64,000 nt of DNA, taken from NCBI GenBank assembly GCA_900068845.1, contig CEFQ01000008.1:579358-643357 (forward strand). Reading direction: 5' to 3'. Position 1 is the first letter of the stretch. Every line of letters starts with the position of its first letter. This DNA comes from Enterobacter ludwigii. Its GTDB lineage: Bacteria; Pseudomonadota; Gammaproteobacteria; Enterobacterales; Enterobacteriaceae. Positions 47,562 through 59,215 of this stretch are shown piece after piece. The notes beneath the pieces were generated by a model. It was given only the letters and a program-made list of their open reading frames with translations. It was not told where the DNA came from and did not search any database. Position numbers and translations under genes: made by a program.

Positions 47562-49603
47562 ACAGCACTCTCACGCCAACCGCCGACATCGCCAGCGAAT
47601 ACATCGACGCCCACGGCCAGCTGCAATCGGTCTCTGCCATTACCCGCCAGCGTTTGCTGGCGGCCATGCATCCGCCAAAAATGAACGCCTCACCGCTGCC
47701 GCCGGTGCACATCGTGCAAGGAGAAGACGCTGAGATTGTGCTGCCTGCGCCCGGTATTGAAGGCGAATGGCAGCTGATTGCGGAAAAGGGAGAAACCTGG
47801 AAAGGCCATTGTCTTGCCGATCAGCCGATCCGTTTGTTTGCGCTGCCTTTCGGTTATCACCAGCTGACCTTTATCGCGCATCAGCAGGCGTTTCACAGCC
47901 GGATTATTGTCGCGCCGGTTCGCTGTTACGAGCCGCCAGCCATCCAGCAAGGGCAATCGCTGTGGGGCGCCTGTATTCAGTTGTATACGCTGCGATCGAC
48001 TACTAACTGGGGAATCGGCGATTTCAGTGATTTAAAGCAGATGCTGGTCGCGGTCGCACAGCGTGGCGGTGCCTGCATTGGGTTGAATCCGCTGCATGCA
48101 CTGTTCCCGGCGACCCCGGAAAGCGCCAGCCCGTACAGCCCGTCATCGCGGCGCTGGCTCAATATGCTGTATATCGATGTCGCCGCCGTTGAGGATTTTA
48201 CGCTGAGTGAAGATGCGCAGCGCTGGTGGCAGGCGGACAGTACGCTGCAGGCAATACAGGCGGCGCGGAACGCTGAGTGGGTTGATTACTCAGCGGTCAC
48301 CCGACTTAAACTGGAGGCGCTGCGTCTCGCCTGGCAACACTTCAGGCAGCGCAGTGCGGAGGATCATCAGGTTACGGCCTTTGAAGCCTTTATGCAGCAA
48401 GGCGGTGAAAGTTTGCTGCATCAGGGCGTTTTCGATGCGCTGCACGCCGCGCAGATCGCCGAAGACGATCGGCGCTACGACTGGACAACCTGGTCTGCGG
48501 AGTTGCAATCTCCTGACAGCGCGGCGGTGCGGGCATTCCGCATCGAGCACACTTATGAAGTGCGCTTTTATCTGTGGCTGCAATGGCTGGCCGCTCGCCA
48601 GTTCGCTGACTGCTGGGCAGTGTGCCGGCAGCATGAAATGCCGATTGGCTTATACCGCGATTTAGCGGTGGGCGTGGCGCAGGGCGGCGCAGAAACCTGG
48701 AGCGATCGCGAGCTTTACTGCTTGCAGGCCAGCGTCGGCGCGCCGCCGGATATTCTCGGCCCGCTGGGGCAGAACTGGGGATTGCCGCCGATGGATCCGC
48801 AGATTATGCAGGCCCGCGCCTACGAGCCATGGATTGCGCTGCTGCGCGCCAACATGCACGACTGCGGCGCATTGCGTATCGATCACGTGATGGCGCTGCT
48901 GCGGCTGTGGTGGATCCCGCAGGGTGAAAGCGCGGCGGAAGGGGCTTATGTCCATTATCCCATTGACGATCTGCTGGCGATTCTGGCGCTGGAGAGTCAG
49001 CGTCATCACTGCATGGTGATTGGGGAAGATTTGGGTACGGTGCCAGAGAAGATTATCGGCAAGCTCCAACAAGCCGGCGTTTACTCCTACAAAGTGCTTT
49101 ATTTTGAGCAGACGTCAAACGTGGCCTTTCGCGCCCCTTCCCGCTGGCCACGTCAGGCGATGGCGGTCGCCACCACCCACGATATGCCAACCCTGCGCGG
49201 CTGGTGGCAAAGCGACGATTTACGTCTGGGCAGCGCGCTAGGACTCTATCCTGACAAGCAGATTCTCGCCGGGCTCAATAAGTCACGCCTGGCAGCACGG
49301 CGCGCGCTGTTTAAGAGCTTGCAACGCAGCGGCTGTCTAGCCGAACAGGCCGAACCACAGGTGATGGATCGGGCGCTAAGTGCCGCGATGCAGCGCTATC
49401 TGGCCGACAGCAACAGTGCGCTGCTCGGCCTGCAACCTGAGGAGTGGCTGGATATGGCTTCCCCGGTGAATATTCCCGGTACCACCAGCCAATATCCCAA
49501 CTGGCGGCGCAAACTCAGCGCCTCGCTGGAGGAGATGTTTGCAGACCCGCAGATCAACGCGTTGCTGGCGGATATCGATCAACGGCGGCGGACGATGAAA
49601 TGA
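47558..49603 (+). CDS. malQ: 4-alpha-glucanotransferase (amylomaltase)
   Basis: The 681-residue GH77 enzyme is close to E. coli MalQ (694). Family signatures include [73 protein letters not shown] and [13 protein letters not shown]. The catalytic Asp lies in RIDHVM and the acid/base Glu in GEDLGT. It disproportionates maltose and maltodextrins, releasing glucose and longer chains that MalP can phosphorolyse. The ATG lies within the end of malP (ATGA overlap), so the two are translationally coupled. A dispersed repeat follows the gene. Confidence 0.96.
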   Translation: MNSTLTPTADIASEYIDAHGQLQSVSAITRQRLLAAMHPPKMNASPLPPVHIVQGEDAEIVLPAPGIEGEWQLIAEKGETWKGHCLADQPIRLFALPFGYHQLTFIAHQQAFHSRIIVAPVRCYEPPAIQQGQSLWGACIQLYTLRSTTNWGIGDFSDLKQMLVAVAQRGGACIGLNPLHALFPATPESASPYSPSSRRWLNMLYIDVAAVEDFTLSEDAQRWWQADSTLQAIQAARNAEWVDYSAVTRLKLEALRLAWQHFRQRSAEDHQVTAFEAFMQQGGESLLHQGVFDALHAAQIAEDDRRYDWTTWSAELQSPDSAAVRAFRIEHTYEVRFYLWLQWLAARQFADCWAVCRQHEMPIGLYRDLAVGVAQGGAETWSDRELYCLQASVGAPPDILGPLGQNWGLPPMDPQIMQARAYEPWIALLRANMHDCGALRIDHVMALLRLWWIPQGESAAEGAYVHYPIDDLLAILALESQRHHCMVIGEDLGTVPEKIIGKLQQAGVYSYKVLYFEQTSNVAFRAPSRWPRQAMAVATTHDMPTLRGWWQSDDLRLGSALGLYPDKQILAGLNKSRLAARRALFKSLQRSGCLAEQAEPQVMDRALSAAMQRYLADSNSALLGLQPEEWLDMASPVNIPGTTSQYPNWRRKLSASLEEMFADPQINALLADIDQRRRTMK

Positions 49604-49632
49604 ATGTTCGCCATGGAAGGCGAACTTCACCC

Positions 49633-49673
49633 GTAACGGCGCAATTCATTGCGCAATAAATTGCGCCGCTACG
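49633..49673. repeat. Dispersed GCGCAATAAATTGCGCCGCTACG-type repeat, copy 3
   Basis: CGTAACGGCGCAATTCATTG continues CGCAATAAATTGCGCCGCTACG, an extended palindrome between the convergent malQ and malM ends. It shares its core with three other intergenic copies. Confidence 0.7.
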
Positions 49674-49695
49674 AACTGTGCGGTGTTTAGCTTGC

Positions 49696-49723
49696 AAAAA
49701 AAAAAGGTGCGCCGAAGCGCACC
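49696..49723 (-). terminator. Terminator of malK-lamB-malM
   Basis: On the minus strand GGTGCGC-TTCG-GCGCACC is followed by ten T. A textbook Rho-independent terminator 31 bp after malM. Confidence 0.93.
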
Positions 49724-49754
49724 AGATGGGACAAATCAGCAGTGTCGGGGCGCT

Positions 49755-50678
49755 TTACCCCTTGCCTTTAACACTGCTGATAAACACTTGTCTGGCTGAT
49801 GTGGAGCCTAAACGCTCTGCCTCATCCAGCAGCTTCAATGCCTTATCGATATTGCCCTTCTCAACCGCTTCGCGGATGTTCTGATTAAAGTAACCTTCGG
49901 TATCCGTCATTATCGGCTCACGTTTGGCCTCCGGCGCGGGGGCTGCGCGATAGGTGGTCGCCGCAACCGGCTGCGTATTGCCCACCGTTACCGGCGCAGG
50001 ACTTGATGATCCAAACAGCGGCCCAACCAGAATTGATGAACCTGAACTGGTTTTCACTTTGAGTTTCAGCGTGCCGTCGCGGCTGTGCTGCGCAATCGGA
50101 TCGGGAATATCCGGCACCGCATTGCCGGTGCCTCGAGCGTAGGCTTTTGCCGGATCCAGTAACGTGGTGATTTCGGTCAAATCCTTCTCGGTGGTAAACA
50201 CCAGCAGATAGATCTTTTGCTGACCCAGCGCAGGCGTCAGTTTCATCACGCCTTCCAGCCGATCCGCCGCCATCACGCCCGGCTGCTGATAGGTGAAAAA
50301 GCGTGCCGGAAACCAGGCCGCCGGGCGCATGTTCTCATCCAGCACCAGCACATTAGGCGCGAACACCTGATTTTGTTTCACTTCACTGCTCAGCGTAATG
50401 GTGAGTTCACCGATATTGGCTGGCAAGCTGTAGGCCGCCACCGAACCCGTTACGCCCGCAGCGTTCAACCTGGTGTGGCTCTCACTCAGCGTGGTGACCT
50501 GGGTGCGCGAGGTATCCACCGGCAGCCAGCTCAGCGTTTGCAGGCTGGCGGCAGGAAATGTGGGCGCGGCAGAGAGATCCTGCGGTACCAGATTGACATC
50601 CGCGATCGCCGGTAGACTTTGGCCGGCGAACAACGCGGCGCTCAGGCAGAGCGCAAAAACTGTTTTTTTCATTATCAT
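49755..50678 (-). CDS. malM: Maltose operon periplasmic protein MalM
   Basis: The 307-residue exported protein has a signal peptide (cleavage near LPAIA-DVNL) and matches MalM in position and sequence style: LSTLPWLPVDTS-like (here LQTLSWLPVDTSRTQ), LVFTTEKDLTEITTLLDPAK and a C-terminal EKGNIDKALKLLDEAERLGS helix pair. It is the last gene of malK-lamB-malM. Its role in maltodextrin uptake is not essential in E. coli and its molecular function is still unclear. A TGAGG ribosome site precedes the first ATG; a second ATG two codons later is possible. Confidence 0.93.
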   Translation of the reverse strand: MIMKKTVFALCLSAALFAGQSLPAIADVNLVPQDLSAAPTFPAASLQTLSWLPVDTSRTQVTTLSESHTRLNAAGVTGSVAAYSLPANIGELTITLSSEVKQNQVFAPNVLVLDENMRPAAWFPARFFTYQQPGVMAADRLEGVMKLTPALGQQKIYLLVFTTEKDLTEITTLLDPAKAYARGTGNAVPDIPDPIAQHSRDGTLKLKVKTSSGSSILVGPLFGSSSPAPVTVGNTQPVAATTYRAAPAPEAKREPIMTDTEGYFNQNIREAVEKGNIDKALKLLDEAERLGSTSARQVFISSVKGKG

Positions 50679-50775
50679 GGTAAAACCTCAAAAGGCTGTC
50701 AGGCTGCGGCGCGAACCAGGCAATGGCGCGCCGCGCCGAAAAGAGTTTGTCTCGGTCAGGACATCCGCGGGAGCA

Positions 50776-52080
<1,305 letters not shown>

Positions 52081-52118
52081 CTATCTCCTGAGGTCATTGC
52101 TTTTATTGTTTTGCAGGG

Positions 52119-53228
52119 CTAAACACCGGGCTCCTGATGTAACCTGCGACAGGCGCTACCATCTTCACGGAAAAGATGGCAACGCTCCGGCGGCAGGCCG
52201 ATGCCCATCAGGGCGCCCTCTTCTACCAGCACGACGTCCTCCTGGCGGTACACCAGGCTTTGACGAATAGCGGGAATCTGGAGGTGAATTTGCGTTTCGT
52301 GTCCCAGCTGCTCGACTACCGTCACCTCGCCTTCAAGGGTGACATCAGCGATATCGCTGGAGAGCAGGTGTTCAGGACGAATACCGAGCGACATGTTGCT
52401 GCCCACCTGCACACCCGCGCTGTCGACCGGCAGCCAAACCAGCTGAGTGTTGGGTAAGCGCACCTGAACCTGATCGATGGCGGTGGCGGTGACTTTCACC
52501 GGTAAGAAGTTCATGCGCGGTGAGCCGATAAAACCGGCGACGAAACGATTGGCGGGATAGTGATAAAGCTCGAGCGGCTTGCCGACCTGGGCAACGTGTC
52601 CGCCATCCAGCACCACAATCTTATCGGCCAGCGTCATTGCTTCGGTCTGATCGTGGGTGACGTAAATCATGGTGCGCTTCAGGCGCTTATGTAGACGTGA
52701 GATCTCAATACGCATCTGCACGCGCAGTGCCGCGTCGAGGTTAGAAAGCGGTTCATCGAGTAAAAACACCCGCGGTTCTGCCACCAGCGTGCGACCAATC
52801 GCCACGCGCTGACGCTGACCACCCGACAGCGCTTTGGGACGGCGATCCAGCAGATGCGCCAGTTGCAGCACTTCCGCCACCTGATTGACCCGCTGTTGGA
52901 TCTCCGCTTTACGCGTGCCCGCCAGCTTCAGGCCGAACGACATGTTCTCAGCCACCGAAAGATGGGGATACAGCGCGTAGGACTGAAATACCATGCCGAT
53001 ACCGCGCTCGGCGGGCGGTACCTCATTCATGCGTTTGTCACCAATAAACAGATCGCCGCTGGTGATGGTTTCCAGACCGGCAATCATGCGCAGCAGCGTC
53101 GACTTCCCGCAGCCCGAAGGTCCGACAAACACCACGAACTCTCCTTCTGCGATCTCAAGGCTGATGTTTTTCGACACCTCGGTTTCACCCCAAACCTTAG
53201 AGACACTGCGCAACGTAACGCTCGACAT
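52119..53228 (-). CDS. malK: Maltose/maltodextrin ABC transporter ATPase MalK
   Basis: The 369-residue ATPase has Walker A GPSGCGKS at 36-43, Q-loop Q82, signature LSGGQ at 134-138, Walker B VFLLDE with E159, and switch H192 in THDQTEAM. The C-terminal regulatory domain (about 240-369) contains GIRPEHLL and binds EIIAGlc and MalT in E. coli. It powers MalFGK2 and also keeps MalT inactive when no substrate is present. It is the first gene of malK-lamB-malM and is divergent from malE across a region with MalT boxes. Confidence 0.96.
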   Translation of the reverse strand: MSSVTLRSVSKVWGETEVSKNISLEIAEGEFVVFVGPSGCGKSTLLRMIAGLETITSGDLFIGDKRMNEVPPAERGIGMVFQSYALYPHLSVAENMSFGLKLAGTRKAEIQQRVNQVAEVLQLAHLLDRRPKALSGGQRQRVAIGRTLVAEPRVFLLDEPLSNLDAALRVQMRIEISRLHKRLKRTMIYVTHDQTEAMTLADKIVVLDGGHVAQVGKPLELYHYPANRFVAGFIGSPRMNFLPVKVTATAIDQVQVRLPNTQLVWLPVDSAGVQVGSNMSLGIRPEHLLSSDIADVTLEGEVTVVEQLGHETQIHLQIPAIRQSLVYRQEDVVLVEEGALMGIGLPPERCHLFREDGSACRRLHQEPGV

Positions 53229-53591
53229 GATGCTTTCCTCTCAGCTTGCTAATCCTTGTCCGCAAATCCACGGACAGACCCCGGCGACCACTATGGGCAA
53301 GGACGTAAGCGTCAACATCCTCCACCGCAGGGCGTCAGCGTGGGGGAGGAGGCGGGAGGAGGAGAACGTGCAGACGCAGGTGACCCAACGCGGCAGGCAA
53401 CCATTTTTGTGACGTATCACGCAGAGCAGCACGGCGATTCTGTGCGCCAGTCCGTAATAAACGGATGGTTTTGCAACACAGATCACAACTGATAGCGCGC
53501 AGGCGTAGAGCCGGGGAGGATGAGAAGCGGCGGCAGATACTCACAATGTGGCAGGTAAAACGATTTCCGTTTCCGCTAACAGGATGGAGTT
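53229..53591. promoter_or_regulatory. malK / malE divergent control region with MalT boxes
   Basis: About 360 bp with no gene. MalT boxes are visible as GGTGGAGGAT (minus strand, 53317-53326), GGGGAGGAGG (53343-53352), GGGAGGAGGAG (53354-53364) and GGGGAGGATGAG (53513-53524). A CRP-like half-site pair, TGCAACACAGATCACA, lies at about 53472. In E. coli this region binds MalT and CRP cooperatively to drive both operons; the same logic probably applies. Confidence 0.85.
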
Positions 53592-54782
53592 ATGACAATG
53601 AAAACCGGTGCACGCATTCTTGCCCTTTCCGCCCTGACGGCCGTGCTGTTTTCAGCTTCTGCCGTTGCCAAAATTGAAGAGGGAAAGCTGGTCATCTGGA
53701 TCAACGGCGATAAGGGCTACAACGGCCTGGCTGAAGTGGGTAAAAAGTTTGAGCAGGAAACCGGCATCAAGGTGACGGTTGAGCATCCGGACAAGATGGA
53801 AGAGAAGTATCCGCAGGTCGCCGCCACTGGCGACGGCCCGGATATCATCTTCTGGGCCCACGACCGCTTCGGTGGTTATGCGCAGTCAGGCTTGTTAGCG
53901 GAGATTTCGCCGGACGCGCGCTTCCAGGAGAAAATCTTCCCCTTCACCTGGGACGCGGTACGCTTTAATGGCAAGCTGATCGGTTATCCAATCTCTGTTG
54001 AATCCTTATCGCTTATCTACAACAAAGATCTGCTGCCTGAACCGCCAAAAACCTGGGAAGAGATCGCCGCGCTGGATAAGAAAATGCGCGCGCAGGGCAA
54101 GAGCGCCATGATGTTTAACCTGCAGGAGCCGTACTTCACCTGGCCGCTGCTGGCGGCGGGCGGCGCTTATGCCTTTAAGCTCACCGATGGCCGCTACGAC
54201 GTGAAAGATACCGGCGTGGATAACGCTGGCGCCAAAGCGGGTATGACCTTTCTGGTTGACCAGGTAAAGGCCAAAACGCTGAATGCTGATACCGATTACT
54301 CCATCGCCGAAGCCGCCTTTAACAAGGGGCAAACCGCCATGACCATCAACGGGCCGTGGGCGTGGAGCAACATCGACAAGAGCAAAATCAATTACGGCGT
54401 CACGCTGCTGCCAACGCTGCATGGCAAAAATGCCAAAACCTTCGTCGGCGTGCTGAGTGCCGGCATCAATGCCGCCAGCCCAAACAAAGAGCTGGCCAAA
54501 GAGTTCCTGGAGAATTACCTGCTGACCGATGCCGGTCTTGACGCGGTCAACAAAGACAAACCGCTTGGCGCGGTGGCGCTGAAATCATTCCAGCAGACGC
54601 TGGAGAAGGATGAGCGTATCGCCGCCACCATGACCAACGCGCGCAACGGCGACATCATGCCGAACATTCCGCAGATGGCCGCCTTCTGGTACGCGATGCG
54701 CACGGCCACGCTGAATGCGTTGAGTGGACGTCAAAGCGTCGATGCGGCGCTGAAAGATGCGCAGGCACGACTCAACAAGTAA
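53592..54782 (+). CDS. malE: Maltose-binding periplasmic protein MalE
   Basis: The 396-residue protein is a close match to E. coli MBP. The signal peptide (to SAVA-KIEEG) is followed by [60 protein letters not shown] and [20 protein letters not shown] sequence. Residues that stack on the sugar, such as the Trp in IIFWAHD and the Tyr/Trp in LQEPYFTWP, are conserved. It delivers maltose and maltodextrins to MalFGK2 and to the Tar receptor. AGGATGGAG precedes the ATG. It is the first gene of malEFG. Confidence 0.97.
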   Translation: MTMKTGARILALSALTAVLFSASAVAKIEEGKLVIWINGDKGYNGLAEVGKKFEQETGIKVTVEHPDKMEEKYPQVAATGDGPDIIFWAHDRFGGYAQSGLLAEISPDARFQEKIFPFTWDAVRFNGKLIGYPISVESLSLIYNKDLLPEPPKTWEEIAALDKKMRAQGKSAMMFNLQEPYFTWPLLAAGGAYAFKLTDGRYDVKDTGVDNAGAKAGMTFLVDQVKAKTLNADTDYSIAEAAFNKGQTAMTINGPWAWSNIDKSKINYGVTLLPTLHGKNAKTFVGVLSAGINAASPNKELAKEFLENYLLTDAGLDAVNKDKPLGAVALKSFQQTLEKDERIAATMTNARNGDIMPNIPQMAAFWYAMRTATLNALSGRQSVDAALKDAQARLNK

Positions 54783-54842
54783 TCCTCTCTACCAGAGCCG
54801 GCGCAATCCGGCTCGTTACTGGCTGTTAAGGAAAACCGCATC

Positions 54843-56363
54843 ATGTCAGGAAAACCGAAAACAGCACGGTTCAGCGCCGTGCTGAAGGCTCTTTTTCTCG
54901 GTATCTGCTGTCTGCTGGTCGGCTATCTGCTCGTGCTGATGTATGCAAAAGGTGAATATCTGTTTGCGCTGGTGACGCTGATTATCAGCGCCGTCGGCAT
55001 CTGGATTTATGCCAATCGTCGCGCTTATGCCTGGCGCTATGTCTATCCCGGCCTTGCGGGCATGGCGCTGTTCGTCCTGTTTCCCCTCGCCTGTACCGTG
55101 GCGATTGCCTTTACCAACTACAGCAGCACCAACCAGCTGACGCTGGAACGCGCGCAACAGGTGTTGCTGAGCCGTCAGTATCAGGATGGATCGGCGCTTA
55201 ATTTCTCGCTGATCCCGGCAGGCGATCGCTGGCAGCTGGTACTGACCGAAGCCGCCAACGGGCAAACCTTCGTCTCACCGGCGTTCGCCTTTGGCGGCGC
55301 GCAACAGCTGAAACTGGCCAGCGCCCCGCCGCCGCCGGGCGAACGCGCCACGCTGCGCATCGTCACCACCCATCGTCAGGCGCTGAACCAGATTCAGGCC
55401 GAGCTGCCAGATGGTCGTCAGGTGGTGATGAGTTCACTGCGGCAGTTCTCTGGCACGCGCCCGCTGTATGTGCTGCAACCTAATGGCGATCTAAAAAATC
55501 AGCAAAACGGCGTGCTGTATCAGGCCAATCGCGAAAGCGGTTTCTATCAGAACGCCAGCGGCGAAGCGCTAAGTCCGGGCTTTACGGTGAATAGCGGCTG
55601 GAAGAATTTCATTCGCGTGTTTACTGATGAAGGGATTCAAAAACCGTTTCTGGCGATCTTTGGCTGGACGCTGCTGTTTTCCTTCGTGACGGTGGTGCTC
55701 ACCGTGGCGGTTGGCATGGTGTTGGCTTGCTTAGTGCAGTGGGAAGCGCTGAAAGGCAAAGCGGTGTATCGCGTGATGCTGATTTTGCCGTATGCCGTGC
55801 CTGCGTTTATCTCGATTTTGATCTTTAAAGGCTTATTCAATCAGAGCTTCGGTGAAATCAACGTGATGTTGAAAGCGTTGTTCGGCTTCCAACCCGCGTG
55901 GTTTAGCGATCCGACGCTGGCGCGCACCATGCTGGTGATTGTCAATACCTGGCTCGGTTATCCCTACATGATGATCCTCTGCATGGGACTGTTGAAAGCC
56001 ATTCCGGACGATCTTTATGAAGCCTCGGCGATGGACGGCGCCGGGCCCATGCAAAATTTCTTCCTGATTACCCTGCCGCTGCTGTTAAAGCCGTTGATGC
56101 CGCTGATGATCGCCAGTTTCGCCTTTAATTTTAATAACTTTGTGCTGGTGCAGCTGCTAACCAACGGCGGACCGGATCGTATCGGCACCACCACGCCAGC
56201 GGGCTACACCGATTTACTGGTGAATTACACCTGGCGTATTGCGTTTGAAGGCGGCGGCGGGCAGGACTTTGGCCTGGCGGCAGCAATCGCCACGCTGATC
56301 TTCCTGCTGGTGGGCGCGCTGGCGGTGATCAATCTGAAAGCCGTGCGGATGAAATTCGATTAA
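54843..56363 (+). CDS. malF: Maltose ABC transporter permease MalF
   Basis: The 506-residue permease has the MalF layout: three N-terminal helices, the large periplasmic P2 loop (about 95-275, NYSSTNQLTLERAQQVLLSR ...) and the core ABC permease helices. The EAA loop reads EASAMDGAGPMQNFFLITLP and docks to MalK. It includes NPNGGPDRIGTTTPAGYTDL-type sequence (here NGGPDRIGTTTPAGYTDLLV) near the binding site. Length is close to E. coli MalF (514). It lies 60 bp after malE and 9 bp before malG. Confidence 0.96.
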   Translation: MSGKPKTARFSAVLKALFLGICCLLVGYLLVLMYAKGEYLFALVTLIISAVGIWIYANRRAYAWRYVYPGLAGMALFVLFPLACTVAIAFTNYSSTNQLTLERAQQVLLSRQYQDGSALNFSLIPAGDRWQLVLTEAANGQTFVSPAFAFGGAQQLKLASAPPPPGERATLRIVTTHRQALNQIQAELPDGRQVVMSSLRQFSGTRPLYVLQPNGDLKNQQNGVLYQANRESGFYQNASGEALSPGFTVNSGWKNFIRVFTDEGIQKPFLAIFGWTLLFSFVTVVLTVAVGMVLACLVQWEALKGKAVYRVMLILPYAVPAFISILIFKGLFNQSFGEINVMLKALFGFQPAWFSDPTLARTMLVIVNTWLGYPYMMILCMGLLKAIPDDLYEASAMDGAGPMQNFFLITLPLLLKPLMPLMIASFAFNFNNFVLVQLLTNGGPDRIGTTTPAGYTDLLVNYTWRIAFEGGGGQDFGLAAAIATLIFLLVGALAVINLKAVRMKFD

Positions 56364-56372
56364 GGAGGCGTT

Positions 56373-57263
56373 ATGGCTATGGTGCAACCCAAGTCGCAAA
56401 AGCTGCGTCTGTTGATGACGCATCTGCTGCTGCTGATGTTCATTGCGGGAATTCTGTTTCCGCTGCTGATGGTCTTTGCCATCTCACTGCGTGCCGGTAA
56501 CTTCGCCACCGGCTCGCTGATCCCAGAGCAGATTTCCTGGGAACACTGGCAACTGGCGTTAGGTTTCAGCGTGGAGCACGCCGACGGGCGCGTCACACCG
56601 CCGCCGTTCCCGGTGCTGCTGTGGCTGTGGAACTCGGTGAAGATCGCCGCCATCAGCGCCATCGGTATTGTGGCGCTCTCCACCACCTGCGCGTATGCCT
56701 TTGCCCGCATGCGGTTTGCCGGACGCGCCACGCTGTTAAAAGGCATGCTGATTTTCCAGATGTTCCCTGCCGTACTGTCGCTGGTGGCGCTGTATGCACT
56801 GTTTGATCGCCTGGGACAATACCTGCCGTTTATCGGCCTCAACACCCACGGCGGCGTGATCTTTGCCTACCTTGGCGGCATTGCCCTGCACGTCTGGACC
56901 ATTAAAGGCTATTTCGAAACCATCGATGGATCGCTGGAAGAAGCCGCCGCGCTGGATGGCGCCACGCCGTGGCAGGCATTCCGCCTCGTGTTGTTACCGC
57001 TGTCGGTACCTATTCTGGCGGTGGTGTTTATTCTGGCATTTATCGCTGCGGTCACCGAAGTGCCGGTTGCGTCGCTGCTGTTACGCGATGTGAACAGCTA
57101 CACGCTGGCGGTTGGCATGCAGCAATATCTCAATCCGCAGAACTATTTGTGGGGCGATTTTGCCGCGGCGGCGGTGTTGTCTGCGATTCCAATTACGCTG
57201 GTGTTCCTGCTGGCACAACGCTGGCTGGTCAGCGGCCTGACGGCCGGCGGCGTAAAAGGCTAA
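56373..57263 (+). CDS. malG: Maltose ABC transporter permease MalG
   Basis: The 296-residue permease has six membrane helices and equals E. coli MalG in length. The EAA loop is [20 protein letters not shown]. The C-terminal tail [15 protein letters not shown] reaches into the MalK dimer. It begins [20 protein letters not shown]. It completes MalFGK2 with MalF. The gene follows malF by 9 bp with an AGGAGG Shine-Dalgarno, and a strong terminator follows it. Confidence 0.97.
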   Translation: MAMVQPKSQKLRLLMTHLLLLMFIAGILFPLLMVFAISLRAGNFATGSLIPEQISWEHWQLALGFSVEHADGRVTPPPFPVLLWLWNSVKIAAISAIGIVALSTTCAYAFARMRFAGRATLLKGMLIFQMFPAVLSLVALYALFDRLGQYLPFIGLNTHGGVIFAYLGGIALHVWTIKGYFETIDGSLEEAAALDGATPWQAFRLVLLPLSVPILAVVFILAFIAAVTEVPVASLLLRDVNSYTLAVGMQQYLNPQNYLWGDFAAAAVLSAIPITLVFLLAQRWLVSGLTAGGVKG

Positions 57264-57312
57264 CCCGGTTATTATCCTCCTTCCTCAATGTTCACTGCAG
57301 TTGAGGTTTTTG

Positions 57313-57335
57313 GCGGCCTGAGGGCCGCTTTTTTT
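57313..57335 (+). terminator. Terminator of malEFG
   Basis: GCGGCC-TGAG-GGCCGC followed by seven T, 50 bp after the malG stop codon. A clear Rho-independent terminator. Confidence 0.93.
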
Positions 57336-57758
57336 ATTTGGCGGGGATTATCAAAAGACCTTCTGTCACCATAGACAAAATGAATGCAATCGCGTCAAAA
57401 GGTTATGGTTCCTGAGTTACATTCTTAAGCAATAGGTGTAACTGGCTGAAAAATGAAAATAGCGCTCATGCGACGCTGTGTTTGGATTTGATCGAATGCT
57501 TCAATTGGGCTGACATTTTCCAGATTACTAAAGTTGATCCTGGCAAATAATGTGTTAAGTTCATCCTTAGACCTTGAATAAGGCCAGCCGATTTTGAAAA
57601 CCAAATTCCATGTTATTAATCCTTCCTTTTTGAATATTGCGTAAGGTTAATTGTTGCAATTTTTATCGACTTAAGGCGGTAATAATATAGTCATCAGGTT
57701 TTAGCCAACAGTAAATATATCGCGGTGCGAGAGCGGATGAATGAAATTATTTAGAACT
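57336..57758. other. AT-rich region after malG, marks the start of an accessory block
   Basis: About 420 bp of lower GC than the maltose genes. Besides the frameshifted small ORF on the minus strand, nothing recognisable is present. Composition changes sharply just after the malG terminator. Confidence 0.5.
57425..57611 (-). pseudogene. Small gene frameshifted right after its start codon
   Basis: A good Shine-Dalgarno AAGGAAGG lies 9 nt before ATG GAA TTT GG..., which runs only 14 codons. One extra G after the ATG would explain this: without it the frame reads ATG AAT TTG GTT TTC and continues as NLVFKIGWPYSRSKDELNTL ... FIFQPVTPIA, about 61 residues. In the actual sequence that frame has no ATG, only a TTG at 57604. 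I do not recognise the protein. It follows the macrodomain gene on the same strand. Either a decayed gene, a TTG-started gene, or a frameshifting site. Confidence 0.4.
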
Positions 57759-58277
57759 TTACTGCCCAAGCATAGTTGAATACAGATCGTAATTTTCCTC
57801 ATCAAAGCACACCAAATTGACGCGCTCGATGTTGGGGTTGTCACGTAAACACTGGTTAATCACACCCAATGCGATCTTAGCCGCCAATGCCTTAGGAAAT
57901 CTGTATATACCTGTGCTGATATTGGGAAACGAAACGGTTTGAATGCCATATTCATCGATCAGCTTAAAGCAGCTCAGATAGGCATTTTTTAACAGCGTTT
58001 CTTCGTCATGTTGCCCGTCATGCCAGTGTGGTCCAACGGTGTGAATGACATATTTTGCCGGCAAATCACCCGCCGTGGTGATCACTGCATCTCCGACTTT
58101 ACAGCCACCTTGTCGATTCCTGATTTTCTGGCATTCAGCCAAAATCGCTGGCCCGCCTGCCCGATGGATGGCGCCATCAACTCCGCCTCCACCCAGCAAC
58201 GAGGTATTAGCGGCGTTCACAATAGCGTCTGCCGAAACTTTGGTTATGTCATCTTTTAGCAATACTATTTTGTTCAT
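57759..58277 (-). CDS. Macrodomain O-acetyl-ADP-ribose deacetylase (YmdB-like)
   Basis: The 172-residue protein is a single macrodomain of the YmdB/MacroD type. It has IVNAANTSLLGGGGVDGAIH at about 19-38 with the catalytic Asn/Asp, GDLPAKYVIHTVGPHW, FPNISTGIYRFPKALAAKIA and a final VCFDEENYDLY. Such enzymes bind ADP-ribose and hydrolyse O-acetyl-ADP-ribose or remove ADP-ribose from acidic residues or nucleic acid ends. A GAGGAG Shine-Dalgarno precedes the ATG. It sits 122 bp after the AbiE-like toxin gene on the same strand and could be read with it. E. coli ymdB lies in a different neighbourhood, so this may be a second, accessory macrodomain. Confidence 0.9.
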   Translation of the reverse strand: MNKIVLLKDDITKVSADAIVNAANTSLLGGGGVDGAIHRAGGPAILAECQKIRNRQGGCKVGDAVITTAGDLPAKYVIHTVGPHWHDGQHDEETLLKNAYLSCFKLIDEYGIQTVSFPNISTGIYRFPKALAAKIALGVINQCLRDNPNIERVNLVCFDEENYDLYSTMLGQ

Positions 58278-58399
58278 GTTAGTTCTCCTCCTCAGCGTTA
58301 GCAGTGTTAGCCAAAAGCTATGCGATCATCCTCTCATTCCATCCATCCTTACACACAACGTTGCCGTCCACGTACAGCATTTATCAAACCAATTAACAA

Positions 58400-59215
58400 T
58401 TAATCTTTCTCCTTCATTGCCCCCGCCCAGAAATCATCAATAATTTGCTCAATATTTTCCGCTGTTTCGCTATTTGACTGACGCACTATTGCATCGATTA
58501 TTTTTTCTTTATCTAACCTTTGCAGTTCTGACTGTGATTCAACACCACTCATCGCTGCGATATCTGCGCCAAGTAAATACGCTCCCATGCGGATAACATC
58601 CCACTCCATTTCCTCACCTCTGACAGGAAGTTCGTAAATACGATCTTCTTCTATCAGGCCATATTCATTAAGGATTTTGTACAGATCCGCTGCGTCTTTA
58701 CCATTTTCAGCACCGCGATCGCGCCACGCAAACAGCTTGAGCAAAGCAAGGCCGGGTAACGAGCAAAATGGAATAAGCTCTCCATCAGATAGCTCAACCA
58801 ATACCGATTCGCTGAAGGCTTCTTCAAAACCATCGACAGACATAATTATCGTACGATCGGGTGGCCAGGCAATTTGGTTGCCCTCTGAAATACCACCAAA
58901 TGGAATAATATCTAGCTCGATACCATTCATAACCATACGGTGGGGATTTCTGTTAATCGATTGTGCTCCGGCGTCGTTGAAAGCCTGTTTCAATGCGTCA
59001 AATCTATCCCAGCCCGCCACAAATACGGCAAAATCGACATCGCGTGTTCGACGTCCAATGCTTCTTCCATATACGTTATGAATGAGGATTTCTCGTGCAG
59101 TAGCCCCCGCGATGAAATAGGCAATACTTTGCTCAGCACAGATTTTATTAATACTACGCAGCAGTGCTTCAGTAACTGAAAAGAGTGGCTTCGTTAAGGT
59201 TAAGATATTTTTCAT
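58400..59215 (-). CDS. AbiEii-like nucleotidyltransferase toxin
   Basis: The 271-residue protein has a DNA polymerase β-type nucleotidyltransferase core: FIAGATAREI at 34-43, then TRDVDFAVFV with D59 and D61, then D102 in IELDIIPFGG as the third metal ligand. The rest is helical, with FAWRDRGAENGKDAADLYKI typical of AbiEii/AbiGii and related proteins. Type IV toxins of this class modify tRNA or other targets by adding nucleotides. The start lies 47 nt inside the upstream antitoxin gene, with AAGGAT six bases before the ATG, so translation is coupled. Substrate unknown. Confidence 0.82.
   Translation of the reverse strand: MKNILTLTKPLFSVTEALLRSINKICAEQSIAYFIAGATAREILIHNVYGRSIGRRTRDVDFAVFVAGWDRFDALKQAFNDAGAQSINRNPHRMVMNGIELDIIPFGGISEGNQIAWPPDRTIIMSVDGFEEAFSESVLVELSDGELIPFCSLPGLALLKLFAWRDRGAENGKDAADLYKILNEYGLIEEDRIYELPVRGEEMEWDVIRMGAYLLGADIAAMSGVESQSELQRLDKEKIIDAIVRQSNSETAENIEQIIDDFWAGAMKEKD

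Noticed and set aside
53403..53420. TGTGACGTATCACG as a CRP site in the malK-malE region
   Set aside because: The half-sites are separated by four bases instead of the six CRP needs; kept out of the feature list.
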